This document shows positions 53,772 to 64,000 of a stretch of 64,000 nucleotides of DNA, in pieces. The translations under genes and the position numbers were made by a program. Under the pieces are notes generated by a model. It did not search any database. It was not told where the DNA came from and was given only the letters and a program-made list of their open reading frames with translations. Each line of letters opens with the position of its first letter. Positions within the stretch are counted from its first letter, which is position 1. Location of the stretch: positions 62,001 through 126,000 of the forward strand of contig WOFQ01000035.1 of the NCBI GenBank assembly GCA_012184525.1, given 5' to 3'. The stretch comes from Xenoacremonium recifei (taxonomy: Eukaryota > Ascomycota > Sordariomycetes > Hypocreales > Nectriaceae).

Positions 53772-55637
53772 CTAAAGTCCTCCTCCTCCGCCTTGGCCAC
53801 CGCCTCGGCCTCCCCGACTCCCCCGGCCGCCCGACAAGAGGCTCATGAGCCTTGGGGCATGCTGGCCCCCTGCAAGCAAACGCAGCCGCGCCTCCTGGCC
53901 CGCGTCATCGACGGCCAGGATGCTGCAGCCGCGGTCCACAAGCAGCCGGGCATCGGCCACCGCCGCGTCTTCCCCGTACGCCGGCAAGAAAAGGAACTTG
54001 TCGACGAGGTGGTGGAGGAAGCCGCAGCCCCCTTCGCCTCTAAAGTGAGGGTCGAAGTCGAAGGGGAGCCAGCCCGGCAGCCTGTTGGCCCCCAGCACAA
54101 CAAAGCCGGCCCAGAGCGAGACGTTGTGGTCCGCCGTGAAGGCGCACCACTGCTCCAGGGTTTGCCAACGCCTGGGCTTGTTGGCATAGAAGGCCTCGAG
54201 GAAGCCGTTGTTGACGGTCTCCTGGGTGAAGCCGGGCACCCAGGAGAGGACGTCGATGCCGAATTGCCAGCGGCTGGACTTACACCAGCGGAGGAATAGC
54301 CGGGCCCTCTCGGCCGGGAGGACTTGGGCGCCGTGCTCGATCAGGTTTCGAGCAAACCGGGGGGGGAAGCGGCCACTCGTGATGGCCCAGGACAGGGGCG
54401 AGCGGCCGCCCCGGTACTCGAACTCGAGCGACGCGCCCCGGGCAACGAGCCGCCAGAGAAGTGCCTCCAGAGAGGGCCGTCGACCTGCCGCCGCGCCCTC
54501 AAGGGCGTTGTAGACGTAATGGAGGACTCGCCTCCCGGGGGGCCCGTCGGTCTGCGCGAGGTTGAGATCTCCTCCGGCGTTGATGAGCAGCTCGAATGCC
54601 CGCCGCATGTCCCTGCTCGCGTCGGCCCAGTCATGAGAGATACGGCCTGCGAGGAGTGTCATGGGCGTCTCTCTCAACTCGCTTCCTACCCTGGCGTTGG
54701 GGTTGGCTCCTGCGTCCAGCAGCTTTCGGATTATGTCACATAGGGTTATGCGGCGAGGAGTTGTGGCGACGGTCATGGCCGCGATGGCATGATGGAGGGC
54801 CGTGTGCCCCCAATTGTTGTGGTCCTCGGTGCCGGCGCCGCGGGACAAGATCTCTCCAACAAGCTGGCTGTCGGGTAGCGAGATGGCGAGATGTAGGGGT
54901 GTGGCCCAGTCATTTGGGCGGGGGAAATCCAGCAGGTTGTCGAAGTCCTGGATGAGCTGTAGAGCTCGAGGGTTGTGGTTGGTGGCGAGGGCGACGTGGA
55001 GGATTGTCAATTGGGCAGCGATGGGATTTAGCATCCGCTGAACTCGACCGGCGGGATCTGTCAATCGGCCTGTTGCGCCGTGCTCGGCGAGGAGGGTAAC
55101 TGTGTCCCAGTCTTGTTTGATCGCTGGCACTAACATCGGGAACCATGGTAGCAGCCGGGACTGTCCCTAAGGTCCGGGCGGGAAGAGGTTCGGAAGATGG
55201 TTGCCATTCAGACTGAGGGCAAGGTTGTAAAAATTCAAGACGCCGGCGTTGTGACGAGCACCGCGTAACAGGAGATGTCGGATGACCGGGAGGCGCCCGC
55301 GAGCTGCGGCGACGTGAAGAGCCGTATACTTATTGTTCGTCGGGGGGTTGATGTAGAGCACGTTAACGCTTCCGCCAAATTCAAGGCATCTGTCAATTAG
55401 ATGACACGCCTGGACATCATCATCCAACAGTCGCGTGGCGTAGTCGATGACTTTGCAGTTTTCCTCCGTGATATCCCGACGGAAGAGGGTTCTCCTGGAC
55501 ACAGCATAAAGCCGGTCGCACGTCCGAGCGAGTTGGGTCAAATCACCGTACGAAAGGAGACTTGTGATCTCGAACAAGATCTCGAGAGGACAGCTTGTCA
55601 GAGGTACCTGTACAGTTGGAATGGCGTTGGACGACAT
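53772..55637 (-). pseudogene. F-box/ankyrin repeat protein interrupted by one in-frame TAG
   Basis: The reading frame from the ATG at 55637 runs 156 codons to a TAG (55167-55169). It then continues in the same frame to 53772 with no other stop. Together the halves cover 620 sense codons. The first part has an F-box (CPLEILFEITSLLSYGDLTQLART) and one ankyrin unit; the second continues the array (TALHHAIA, TPLHLAISLP, SPLSWAITSG) to a Gly-rich tail (RGGQGGGGG). No GT-AG pair removes the TAG in phase. It is best read as a recently inactivated gene. Two separate proteins (a Met lies at 55136), stop readthrough or a sequencing error are alternatives. GC content is very high in the 3' half. The parallel intact gene is at 49389-51335. 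Confidence 0.72.
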
Positions 55638-55805
55638 GATGAAGGAAGTGAGTAGAAGGTGACAGAGCAGTAATACGATGACTACATAACTGTCAGACCG
55701 CAGAAGGAGACAAGATCAAACTAGGATGGCACAAACCTCTTGGATCAGCGAGAAGTGAGATGAACAGATGGACAGATTCTCCGGACCAAAGCAACTGAGC
55801 TTCTG

Positions 55806-56370
55806 AGGTCGCCAGGAATCGAATGCAATGCGCTTTTGGCTAGGTTAGTAACGGTCGAAAAGGTGATGATAGGAGAACATACTGAGTAGAGAGTAAAAGA
55901 AGAATGAACTAGAAAGCTCAATGGCGTGCTTTACGCGTAAACACTGAGGAGATGACAAGAATCGAACGCAATGCGCTGTTGGCTAGATTAGCAACGGTCG
56001 AAAAGGTGATGACAGGAGAACATACTGAGTAGAGAGTAGAATAAGAATGTCAATAGCGTGCCGTAACCGCTGAGGAGATGACAAGAATTGAACGCAATGC
56101 GCTGTTGGCCATATTAGCAACGGTCGAAAAGTGATGACAGGAGAACATACTGAGTAGAGAGTAGAGAGTAGAATAAGAATGAACTAGAAAGCTCAAAGGC
56201 GTGCCGTAACCACTGAGGAGATTACAAGAATCGAACGCAATGCGCTGTTGGTCAGATTAGTAACGGTCGAAAAGGTGGTGATAGGAGAACATACTGAGTA
56301 GAGAGTAGAGAGTAGAAGTAGAATGAGCCAGAAAGCTCAATGGTGTGCCGTAACCACTGACGAGATGGAT
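55806..56370. repeat. minisatellite of four ~126-143 bp units
   Basis: Four units carry the core GAATCGAACGCAATGCGCTG (with variants) at about 55816, 55960, 56086 and 56229. Each is followed by GGTCGAAAA, GGAGAACATACTGAGTAGAG and, in most, GAACTAGAAAGCTCA. The GAGAGTA motif is itself duplicated in units 3 and 4. The array begins ~170 bp upstream of the interrupted F-box/ankyrin gene. Confidence 0.88.
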
Positions 56371-56438
56371 AACAGACCGTACTGTAACTGAGGTTAGCCT
56401 TGCACAGGAACACGATTACGGGAGGCCATACAAGAGAA

Positions 56439-56482
56439 GTTCGAAGGAAGAAGTCGACAAGTTCGAAGGAAGAAGTCGACAA
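56439..56482. repeat. perfect 22-bp tandem duplication
   Basis: Two identical 22-bp units beginning GTTCGAAGGAAGAAGTCGAC occupy 56439-56460 and 56461-56482. Confidence 0.85.
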
Positions 56483-57378
56483 GGACCGCTGATCACAGAG
56501 ATAGAAGAAAGAAACAACAAGTTGTGTGGGAAGATTCGGAGGGAAAATGCGAAAATCCTGTTGTTGTTGTTGTTGGGAAAAACAAAAAAGGTCGAGTGCC
56601 AGAAGGGACATGGGTATTTATAGTCTGGGTGGAGTGCGGTCATAACAAACATTGGCCGTGAATCACCCCTACCTGATACCTGACTCGGCCTCATATGTCA
56701 GGCTGCCTCATAACAAGGCTACGGGATAGTGATCATGGCTGCTGGATTTGGTAAGAAAAAACGGGAGGCGAATGATCTTTGAGCTTCTGGGCTTCCTGAT
56801 GGGGTAATTGTCTTCATTGACTGTCTAAGGTATGGCACGGCGATGTGGCAGCCCGCTCACAAAAGTGCTTCCATGGCGAGGCGCTCCGGGTCAGCTTGGC
56901 TTCCACTAGTGGAATTTCGCTCGGCCTGGGCGAGCAGCGCCTAATTGACGGGCTTCCCTGAGAGCATTGTCAGCCAGTGTTCAGCCAGAGGTGAGAACAC
57001 CGCCGTATCCATCCCTTGTTCCATCCACTTCACTTGGACAGACTCCATGAGATCATGGCCAGACCCGAGGACGTCCCAAATCTTCTGCTTTCATCTCCAT
57101 TCGATCCAGGTCCCAGAAGAGCTATTGTCTGTGATGGCAGAGCGAGCGAGCTGCACTCGACGGCTCTCAGGCGGACGAAAGGGGCTTTACTCCGTGCCTT
57201 TCGCCTGGCCATGTCAGAAGGAAGCGAAGAAATACCGCCAGAACCTTTCATGAAACGTCGATTCTCTCAATTGAGCAAGCAGCTGAGTATCTGTTCGAGG
57301 ACGAGCTATCTAACTGCTCATCCTCATGCCATCCTCCCCCTCAAGACCCAAGCTAACACCTCTCCTTTTCCCAGGACT
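56483..57378. other. intergenic, no gene seen
   Basis: Open frames in this stretch have no recognisable domain. The longest plus-strand frame (57016-57741) is largely antisense to the SDR gene. A short GTTGTTGTTGTTG microsatellite lies near 56561. Confidence 0.4.
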
Positions 57379-58214
57379 CTACCATGGACACACATCGACG
57401 TCCCCATACTCTCCGCAAACCTTCCCAGCGTCCGCATCCCTCTCTCCCCTCACGACCTTTGCGACCCTCTCTCCTCCCACCGACGGCTCCGGCGCGCCCC
57501 TATCCCGCAGCGACTGCGGATCCTGCGTCAAGTTCGTGGCATTAAGCCCCGGGTCTGCCGCAGATACCACGAATCCCTTGTCCTTCAGAGCTATGTAGTA
57601 CTGCAGCATGATGAAGTTCATCGCCGCCTTGCTGGCGCGGTACTCGCTTCTCCCTGCGATGTGGTGCCTGTTGGCTGGGTTGGCGGCGTGCGTCATGCTG
57701 CCTGTCGACGAAGACACGAAGACGAGACGAGGCTTGGATGATTTGCGAAGGAGCGGCAGCATTGCTTCGGTTGCGCTGACGGCACCAACTATATTCGTGT
57801 TGAGTGTGTCTCGCAGTGTCTGGCGTGCAGAGGGAGCTGAGGGGACAAGGCCTGCGAAGTTGGACTGGGGGCAGATTCCGGCATTATTGACGAGGACATC
57901 GAGCCGCTGGTACTTTGACTCGATAGTCTCGGCGGCAGTGTCAACGGACTTGTCGTCAGTGACATCGATCTGGATGGCTGCAGCAGTCCCCTTTGTGTCT
58001 GGTAGGGATTCCAACGAGTTGACAGCCGATTGACCCTTGGTCATGTCACGACTCCCAATCAACACATGATACTGAGCAGATCGAAGAAGAATCTTGGCTG
58101 CCTCAAAGCCGACGCCCTGGTTAGCTCCTGTAGTCGAGTGTTAGTCAGTTTAATGCGGTCTTGTATGATAAGGGGCTGCTTGCCAGTAATGAGAGTGATG
58201 ATTTTGCCTTCCAT
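57379..58214 (-). CDS. short-chain dehydrogenase/reductase with GC-AG intron
   Basis: There are two exons, 58184-58214 and 57379-58127. The 56-bp intron between them has a GC donor (ACTG|GCAAGC), a CTAAC branch site and a CTACAG acceptor. Splicing builds the cofactor motif ITGGANQGVGFE across the junction. The product has 259 residues. It has TGANQGVG near the N-terminus, VLVNNAG, SSSTGSM with the catalytic Ser, and YRASK with Tyr and Lys; the end is CPW. It belongs to the carbonyl-reductase/NmrA-like classical SDRs and likely uses NADP(H). The reaction is unknown. The first exon is only 31 bp, so automated callers could start at the internal Met and lose the Gly-rich motif. Confidence 0.88.
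58128..58183 (-). other. GC-AG intron in SDR gene
   Basis: This has the GCAAGC donor, the ACTAAC branch site and the CAG acceptor. It lies inside the dinucleotide-binding loop, where phase 1 joining gives the conserved Gly. No alternative GT donor produces an SDR N-terminus. Confidence 0.78.
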
Positions 58215-60510
58215 GACTTCGAGGGAATCCGCTACAAATTTATTTATGATACTCAATTTACTCCACCCTAAGATTTGCAAATCCCCAATTAGTGAGCATC
58301 TGTCCGTCCTCTTATACCTCTGAAGTCTCTCAGACATTCGTGGAGATAACTTCGGACTTTAAGCTCCTGGTTGGGAAATCCACTCGGCCGCCAATTAAGG
58401 CCCGGTCCGTCTGCCGATTCGCCCGTTTAGCAGATCGTCGAGCGGGACGCGGAGCGCCTTTACACGCCGATCCGGCGCAGCTAGGATTCCCCGGATGTAC
58501 TTCAACGGGATTCTCGACGGGATGCTCAATGAAGGGACCCACGTGACAAGCGACTTCCACCTGAGGCATCAAGGCCATAAGCTAAGGCACCTACGTCAAC
58601 GCTGCTTCAGCATCTTCATGAAGACGGCGATAAATTCCATCGACCTCTCGTTAAAGAATGGTCTGAAATCCCCGATGCACTCTCGCAGACTTGACGAACT
58701 GGATGCTCACAGCATTTACGCAGCAGAGCATTCATCACGCCCACAGCCTGGAGATGTCGCCTCCGATCGAGAGAGCCTCAGCAGTCAAGCCTGCTCCAAA
58801 ACGACCCCCTACACAGTGTCCTAGTCTTGGATCAGAGGATTGGACATGTTGCCATAGGTGTGCGAGAAGGAGACAAAGCTTTTGTTCTCCCTTGGCTTAA
58901 ATGAACAATGCGGACCACGCCACACGATACAGGATTGGTTAATGAATGAACAGATATCCTTTGTCAGGGCCGAGCTATTTTTACCATCATCCTAGCTGCT
59001 CATATCCCAGAGCTGAGCGCTGAGAAGAGACAATCCCATGACTTCTTCCCTGCAGCGGCCGATCGCGCCTAACTTCTCAGACCCCCGAGGACTTCCGAAG
59101 AATGGTCAACGCTCCAAGACATGAAGGGGATTCATGCCTTGACATATCTTTCCTTGCCACAGACGGTAGTCCCGAAGAGGCTCAATGGTCATGAGATACT
59201 CTGGGTTGACTCGCTTTGCGCACCTGATACTGTGGCGTCTCCCCGCAAGAGGCAGAGAGGAGCAGGAAGGACCCGAGTCGAGAGCACAAGGAACAACGAA
59301 TTTTCTCTCATGTTGTGTATATACCCATGACCAAGTTGAGATATGTCAGGGATTCATTGCGCTCAAATTGTAGCTATATCTCTAGGACTATGCTGACTTC
59401 CCGCAGTTTAGTTGCATCAACACCACCTCCAAAAGCAGTTCACTTTCTCCGGTCCCAATCCTAAGTTGGTCTAAGACTTGACAAACGCTCACCGACAGGC
59501 TCAAATCAGTGATACTAGCACTCCAATCCTGCTTCGCGGTCTCGGGAATATGAGGATCGCTTTCCGATGTGAAGTCGGTCGGTGATGATCTCAGCTCGAA
59601 TCCAGAGTGGCGCTTCAGGTGAGAGCAGCTGTAATGGCTGAATGAGAAATACAAAACATGCAAAATACCCCACATCTAACTGTCCTTCTATTTCCAGACT
59701 TCCACAAGCTCCTGCGTAAACCTATAGACTGGTACCTCTAGGCGAAGCCGGCTAGGCCTAGCCCGCCCAGAAGAACATATCTACGAAGCAACGACAGGAT
59801 CGGTCCAAGTATATGAAGGTCACAGTCCTTTCATAACATGAGACTCTCCGCTCACATGACCACCTATTATTTTACCTTGATCATCTTTGCTAACGTATTC
59901 GTCTTGCAGCATCAGATTCCCGATCCCCCTCAAGCGGCCGGCCGAACCCCGATCGAGCAACACGAACCCTACGCTACACAGAGACCATAAAGACGGCTAC
60001 AAAAGCTTATAATACGCCCTAATACTCCTATATCCTCCTTTGCTATCATACTCCCCTGTTTTGGGCAACTTGGGAAGGCTGCTGGGAGGCAACCCCATGG
60101 GCGTCGACACCCAAGGCCCATGTTCGAGCTTTTTTGACGAGAGATTTGACTTTCCAAGAACACCGCATCTATGGTTGGTAGCATAAGACCGTTGTGGAAC
60201 TGTCAGAGTTGAGAAGCTGACCAAGTGGGAATTGACTGAGGGTGTTCATGACACGCGCTGACCGGAAGCCTTCATCGACCCTTGCACGACATATGCTGGC
60301 CACCATACAGTGTCGCTCAATGCCTTCGTAACCCAGACCTAGGCAACAGGCCGTCAGCCATCTCACACGAGCGGGGTCAAGCGGCGGTGCTACACGAATT
60401 AGACAGATAAGTATCGAGCAGACGCCGAGGGGGCTCGGAAGACGTTCACGGAGAAGAACCCATCCATCGGCTTCGCTCTGAAGACTTACTTCTAGCACCC
60501 AATCTTCATA
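58215..60510. other. 2.3-kb interval without a supported gene
   Basis: The frames are short and unrelated to families I recognise. The longest (60169-60543, minus) has no domain and overlaps the start of the hydrolase gene. The interval contains the promoter of the SDR (58214, minus) and of the alpha/beta hydrolase (60511, plus). Confidence 0.4.
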
Positions 60511-61548
60511 ATGGCCGCAACAAGTACCTTGGAAGTGCCCCATCTAGGCGGAACGACAGTCGGCTTCAAGCTTGCCAATGACCTATGGGAAGCCCACAAG
60601 CCGACGCTGGTGATGATCAACTCAGTTTGCACCACCGTCTCGCTCTTCAACTCTCAGTTTGAGGAGAAGAAACTTACCGAGACCATGAACCTTCTGGCGA
60701 TCGAGCCGCTTGGTCATGGAAGTACCAGCTCACCGGTCGAGCACTTCAATTGCTGGGACACCGCCATAGTCGCACTCCAAACGTTGGATTGCTTGGGGAT
60801 CAAGGAAGCCTTCGTTCTGGGAACTAGCCAAGGAGGCTGGATTGCTGTCAGAATGGCTCTTTTGGCACCAGAGAGAGTATTTTCTAGTGGCTCATGACTG
60901 TTCTTTTCGCAAGCACTAATCAAGAACTATAGGTCTTGGGTCTGCTTCTCCTTGGCACCTCAATGGACTACGAGTCTTCTGCATCTCGCGAGAAAGGCTG
61001 CTGGAACCCCTTTCCCATCATCGAGCCATTCATGAAGAAGTGGGAGGCTGACGTCGGAGATGCCGACTTCGTGGTCGACGACGATTGGTGCAACGCCATC
61101 ATCAACATTGGCTTTGGCCAGTCTGCAACCCCAGAGCTCAAAGAATTTTGGACCAGGACGCTCAAGGAGGTTTACAAGGGTGAAGAGGGTCGCAAGAAAG
61201 TCCGAATGACTTCCATCGCCCTTGGTAGCCGAGACGGGCTCTTGATGAGGGTGTCGGATATTATCTGTCCCATCCACTGGTTACAAGTGAGTAAACCCAC
61301 AACACCTTGAAAGGTTAAGATTTGCTGACCTGTTCGATTTCCAGGGAACGACCGATATCCCTTACGGTACCAAAGTCCAAGAGGACCAGTTTTTCCTGTT
61401 CACATCTTCAGAAGGGAAGAGGCTCACGTATGTCGACGGAGGCGAGCATTACCTGAATGCCACACACCCGCAGCAGGTGAACGAGGCGATTCTGGAGTTT
61501 GTCAAGAAATATACGGAAGCAGTGGAATATGGGACTGGTTCCGATTAG
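60511..61548 (+). CDS. alpha/beta hydrolase
   Basis: There are three exons: 60511-60876, 60933-61286 and 61345-61548. The introns are 56 and 58 bp (donors GTATTT and GTGAGT), phase 0. The product has 307 residues. It has the oxyanion-strand EPLGHGxS block (65-71), the nucleophile elbow GTSQGG with Ser106, and a late GGEHYLNATHP, whose His is the likely triad base. It resembles soluble esterase/epoxide-hydrolase-like alpha/beta hydrolases and has no signal peptide. The third exon encodes the region after LQ|GTTD, where these enzymes carry the acid residue. Its stop is 51 bp from that of the convergent hydantoinase-type gene. The substrate is unknown. Confidence 0.9.
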
Positions 61549-61599
61549 GGCATACTTCGATTGAAGACGCAGCTCTATGCAATGTCTAGATCCGCTGTT

Positions 61600-64000
61600 C
61601 TAAGAAGATTCATTAAACTCGTCAATCACACTCGTCGGCCTCACGAACTTTCCAACTGGCGTATATTTCAAGTGCCCCATATCAAACGCTTCAGGCCCTC
61701 CGATCTTGATCCCCCGCTCTGTGCTTGTCCACTTGTCGCTCGCGGTAATGCCCAGCACAATAACCAACAAGCCGTAGCGATACTCGGGCGTTCCGATTGC
61801 CTCGCCGTTCTGTGCGTCGATAACGCTGATCAAGTCGGGCACGATGGCGAGTACGTCTTCCTGTAGCTCTTCCTTGCGGCTTGGGTCCATGCGGAGGGCG
61901 GCGATGTTCTCGTTCTTGAAGGGAATCTTGATCATGCCCTTGAACTGCGAGGAGGTCTTGTCGCTGGTTGTGTTGCTGTCGTCGTCTTTGATGTCTGCAC
62001 CTTCGATGATGCACTCTCCGTAGACGTGGCCGTTCCTCAGCGTCCTCTCCACGCCCACAATCTTGCCCTTGAAGAGCACTTTTCCACCCTCAGGGCCACC
62101 GCACTCCTCAAGAATCGTCTCGGCGACGTTATCCACACGATTCTCCTCTCTCGCTCTTGCAACAGCTCGTCCGATCCGCCATGACTGCGAGAGCGTGTGC
62201 TCAACAACCCAGCGCTTCGTCTCAGCACCGGTCACAGGGGCATCGGCACATCCCACCTGTGATCCCATCTGGCTCAGAGCAGCTCGCAGGATGCGCTCGA
62301 CTTGATGGTCAGACGCCGCCTTTGGCATGACAACAACGTTCCCGTTTCCGTCGCTCATGGAGATTGGCGACCAGATCGTCTCGCGCTCCTTAAATACCAC
62401 AGGCGTGGTCTGCCACTTCGTCGGATACGCCCTGCCCATCCAATCGCCATCCACCGTTGGCAGATCCATACTGCTACTACACCCAAGAATCATCGCCCCC
62501 AAGCCATTCGCACCGCCCACCTCCACAGAGATCATATGCGTCGCCGGCCGGTCACACATCTTATACAGCTCCGTCTGCGCCTCAAGCAACTCGTCGCCCG
62601 CCAGCTTCTCGATACCAACAGTTGGACTGCCCGCGCCACCACCGCAACCGACCTGTGCGTTGTCAGGCAGGTCATGAGGATTCATGATGCGAACCGTGGC
62701 GCCGGCGCGCAGCTGTGTGCGGATGCGGATCATGAGGCTGTAGGGCGAGCCGCCGCCGCCGGTGCCGAGGATGTAGCAGCCTGTGGCGATCCAGCGGAGG
62801 TCGGTTTCGGAGACGTTCCAGATGCGGTTCTTGACGTCGGGACGGTAGGTGGCGATGTCGACTTTCGGGGCGGTCGTGGTGCTGCGCTTAGAGTCTTTGT
62901 GAGTGGCTGTCTTCTCATATTTGTCCATATTGAGGGCTGGGTGATCAGTGTCTTCGCTGGAGAAGGGGTCGAGGTCGGTGCGGGAGAAGTCGAAGTCCCC
63001 TGCGGCTCGAACGATGAATCGGGTCTTGTTCGCGATATACTGAAGACGTAATGTCAGTATGTCATCTCATTAGAGATATGTCTAACTCACTTGAAGAGGT
63101 AGTGTCTCCTGCTCAACGACCTTGACTGACTCCCGTGAGGCACCAGCGGCCACTGTCCTATCAATGGCATCCTGGCTGATCTCGGCAAGAAGCTCACTGG
63201 TTGTCTTCGACTCTGTAGACTTGACCGTATCTACCACCGCGCTCACACGGGCAATAGCGGCGCCAATGGCGTTGGCTACCTGTGACCACTGCGGCTTGAG
63301 AACCTTGCTTGCTCCCTTGAGCTGATCCGGGGCAATGATGGCTCCTCCGCCAACGAGCAGCACTGGGATATCCTCAGGGGATGTCTTCATGGTATCGATG
63401 ACCTTTTCCAGTTTGTGCTTGACGATCTCCTTGAATTCAGCCAGTTCGGATTCCGTCAGCGCGTCTTTCGCCAGGGTAGGATCTCCGATCTTGAGGCTAG
63501 GGTCTGCCATGACCGTGCAGTCGGTTGTCGTGAGAACGTTGCCGCCAAAAACGACAGCATCTTGTGGTAGTTTGTAACCAACACTGTCAGGGCCAACTGT
63601 CAAATGGCCGTCTTTTCGAACAATGGATCCTCCGCCGAGGCCAATACTCTTGATGTCTGGGCATGAGAAGTTCATCCGCACTCCTGAGAGGTCGCTGTAC
63701 GCTGCTTGTTGCCGAGGGAAGCCATTGGCAAGGAGTAGTCCAACGTCAGATGTAGTTCCTCCGATATCAACCACCATCATGGCTTCGTCGAGTTGGTTGC
63801 CAACCAAGAACGCTGCTCCCCTCATACTGTTCGTTGGACCACTAGAGAAGGTTCGTATGGGAAGCCGAGCAGCCATCTCGCCTGAGAGCACTGTTCCGTC
63901 ATTCTGGGTGATGAAAACAGGGCACTTCAGACCAAGTCGGTGCACGGGTTCATGAAAGGATCGGATCGTCTGTCGGGCGAAAGAAAGGATGGAGGCGTTG
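61600..64000 (-). CDS. hydantoinase/oxoprolinase-type ATPase domain fused to DUF917 (5' end outside window)
   Basis: Two exons are visible, 63091-64000 (open to the window edge) and 61600-63039, joined across a 51-bp intron (GTGAGT donor, TTCAG acceptor), phase 0. The first visible part is the C-terminal portion of a hydantoinase A/oxoprolinase ATPase fold, with MMVVDIGGTTSDVGLLL (phosphate-binding loop), GLGGGSIV and VLLVGGGAI. The last ~440 residues are a DUF917 domain (CYILGTGGGG, GCGGGAGSP, VEVGGANG). Fungal fusions of this kind are around 950-1000 residues. They are annotated as hydantoinases, thought to open hydantoin or pyroglutamate-like rings with ATP; the role of DUF917 is less certain. 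The N-terminal third is outside the window. It is convergent with the alpha/beta hydrolase. Confidence 0.9.

Noticed and set aside
55806..56370. CRISPR-like or tRNA-derived array
   Set aside because: Units of 126-143 bp are repeats throughout with no unique spacers; the ATTCGATTC-like string on the minus strand recalls a tRNA B box but no cloverleaf stems form.

Overview
The window is chromosomal DNA of a filamentous ascomycete (Pezizomycotina, most likely a Sordariomycete; the rank below that is a guess). Genes are intron-bearing, with introns of 48-79 bp, GTRAGT-type donors and CTRAC branch sites. The gene families are typical of these fungi: a HET-domain protein, a GLEYA adhesin, Zn2Cys6 regulators, a TRP/Flc-like membrane protein and F-box/ankyrin proteins. 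There is no sign of bacterial operons, rRNA or convincing tRNA. I joined exons by hand from splice signals, reading phase and family conservation. First-ATG choices that are uncertain are stated in each entry.

Layout. 1-10.4 kb: the 3' end of a disordered protein, an aldo/keto reductase, a membrane-anchored serine hydrolase and a flavin monooxygenase. 10.9-16.3 kb: a compact trio of NUDIX hydrolase, HET-domain protein and a RelA/SpoT-domain protein fused to about eleven ankyrin repeats. This trio is the most interesting part of the window, because it places an alarmone-synthetase-like domain in an NLR-like effector-plus-repeat architecture next to an incompatibility-type gene. 17.1-18.5 kb: a secreted GLEYA/PA14-like cell-wall protein with a 31-T homopolymer behind it.

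20.4-27.3 kb: amide/amine-type genes. The N-terminal half of an N,N-dimethylformamidase-like protein faces the N-terminal third of an NCS1 permease, and both are cut at the same junction. They are followed by a short-chain dehydrogenase (SDR) with a GC-AG intron, a flavin amine oxidase and a second SDR. 27.5-30 kb: a TRP-like multipass protein.

30.4-41.7 kb: a probable pentose/plant cell-wall sugar cluster. It holds a sugar transporter, an L-arabinitol-4-dehydrogenase-like enzyme, an Sde182/DUF1593 protein, a xylose/arabinose-reductase-like enzyme, a Zn2Cys6 regulator and a related regulator without a zinc cluster.

44.1-48.8 kb: a large Sec7-PH Arf exchange factor. 49.4-56.5 kb: two F-box/ankyrin genes in the same orientation, each with tandem repeats just upstream of its ATG. 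The second is split by one in-frame TAG. 57.4-64 kb: an SDR with a second GC-AG intron, an alpha/beta hydrolase, and the 3' part of a hydantoinase/DUF917 fusion that runs off the right edge.

How the genes may work together is inferred from family knowledge and from shared or facing promoters. No expression or homology search was available.
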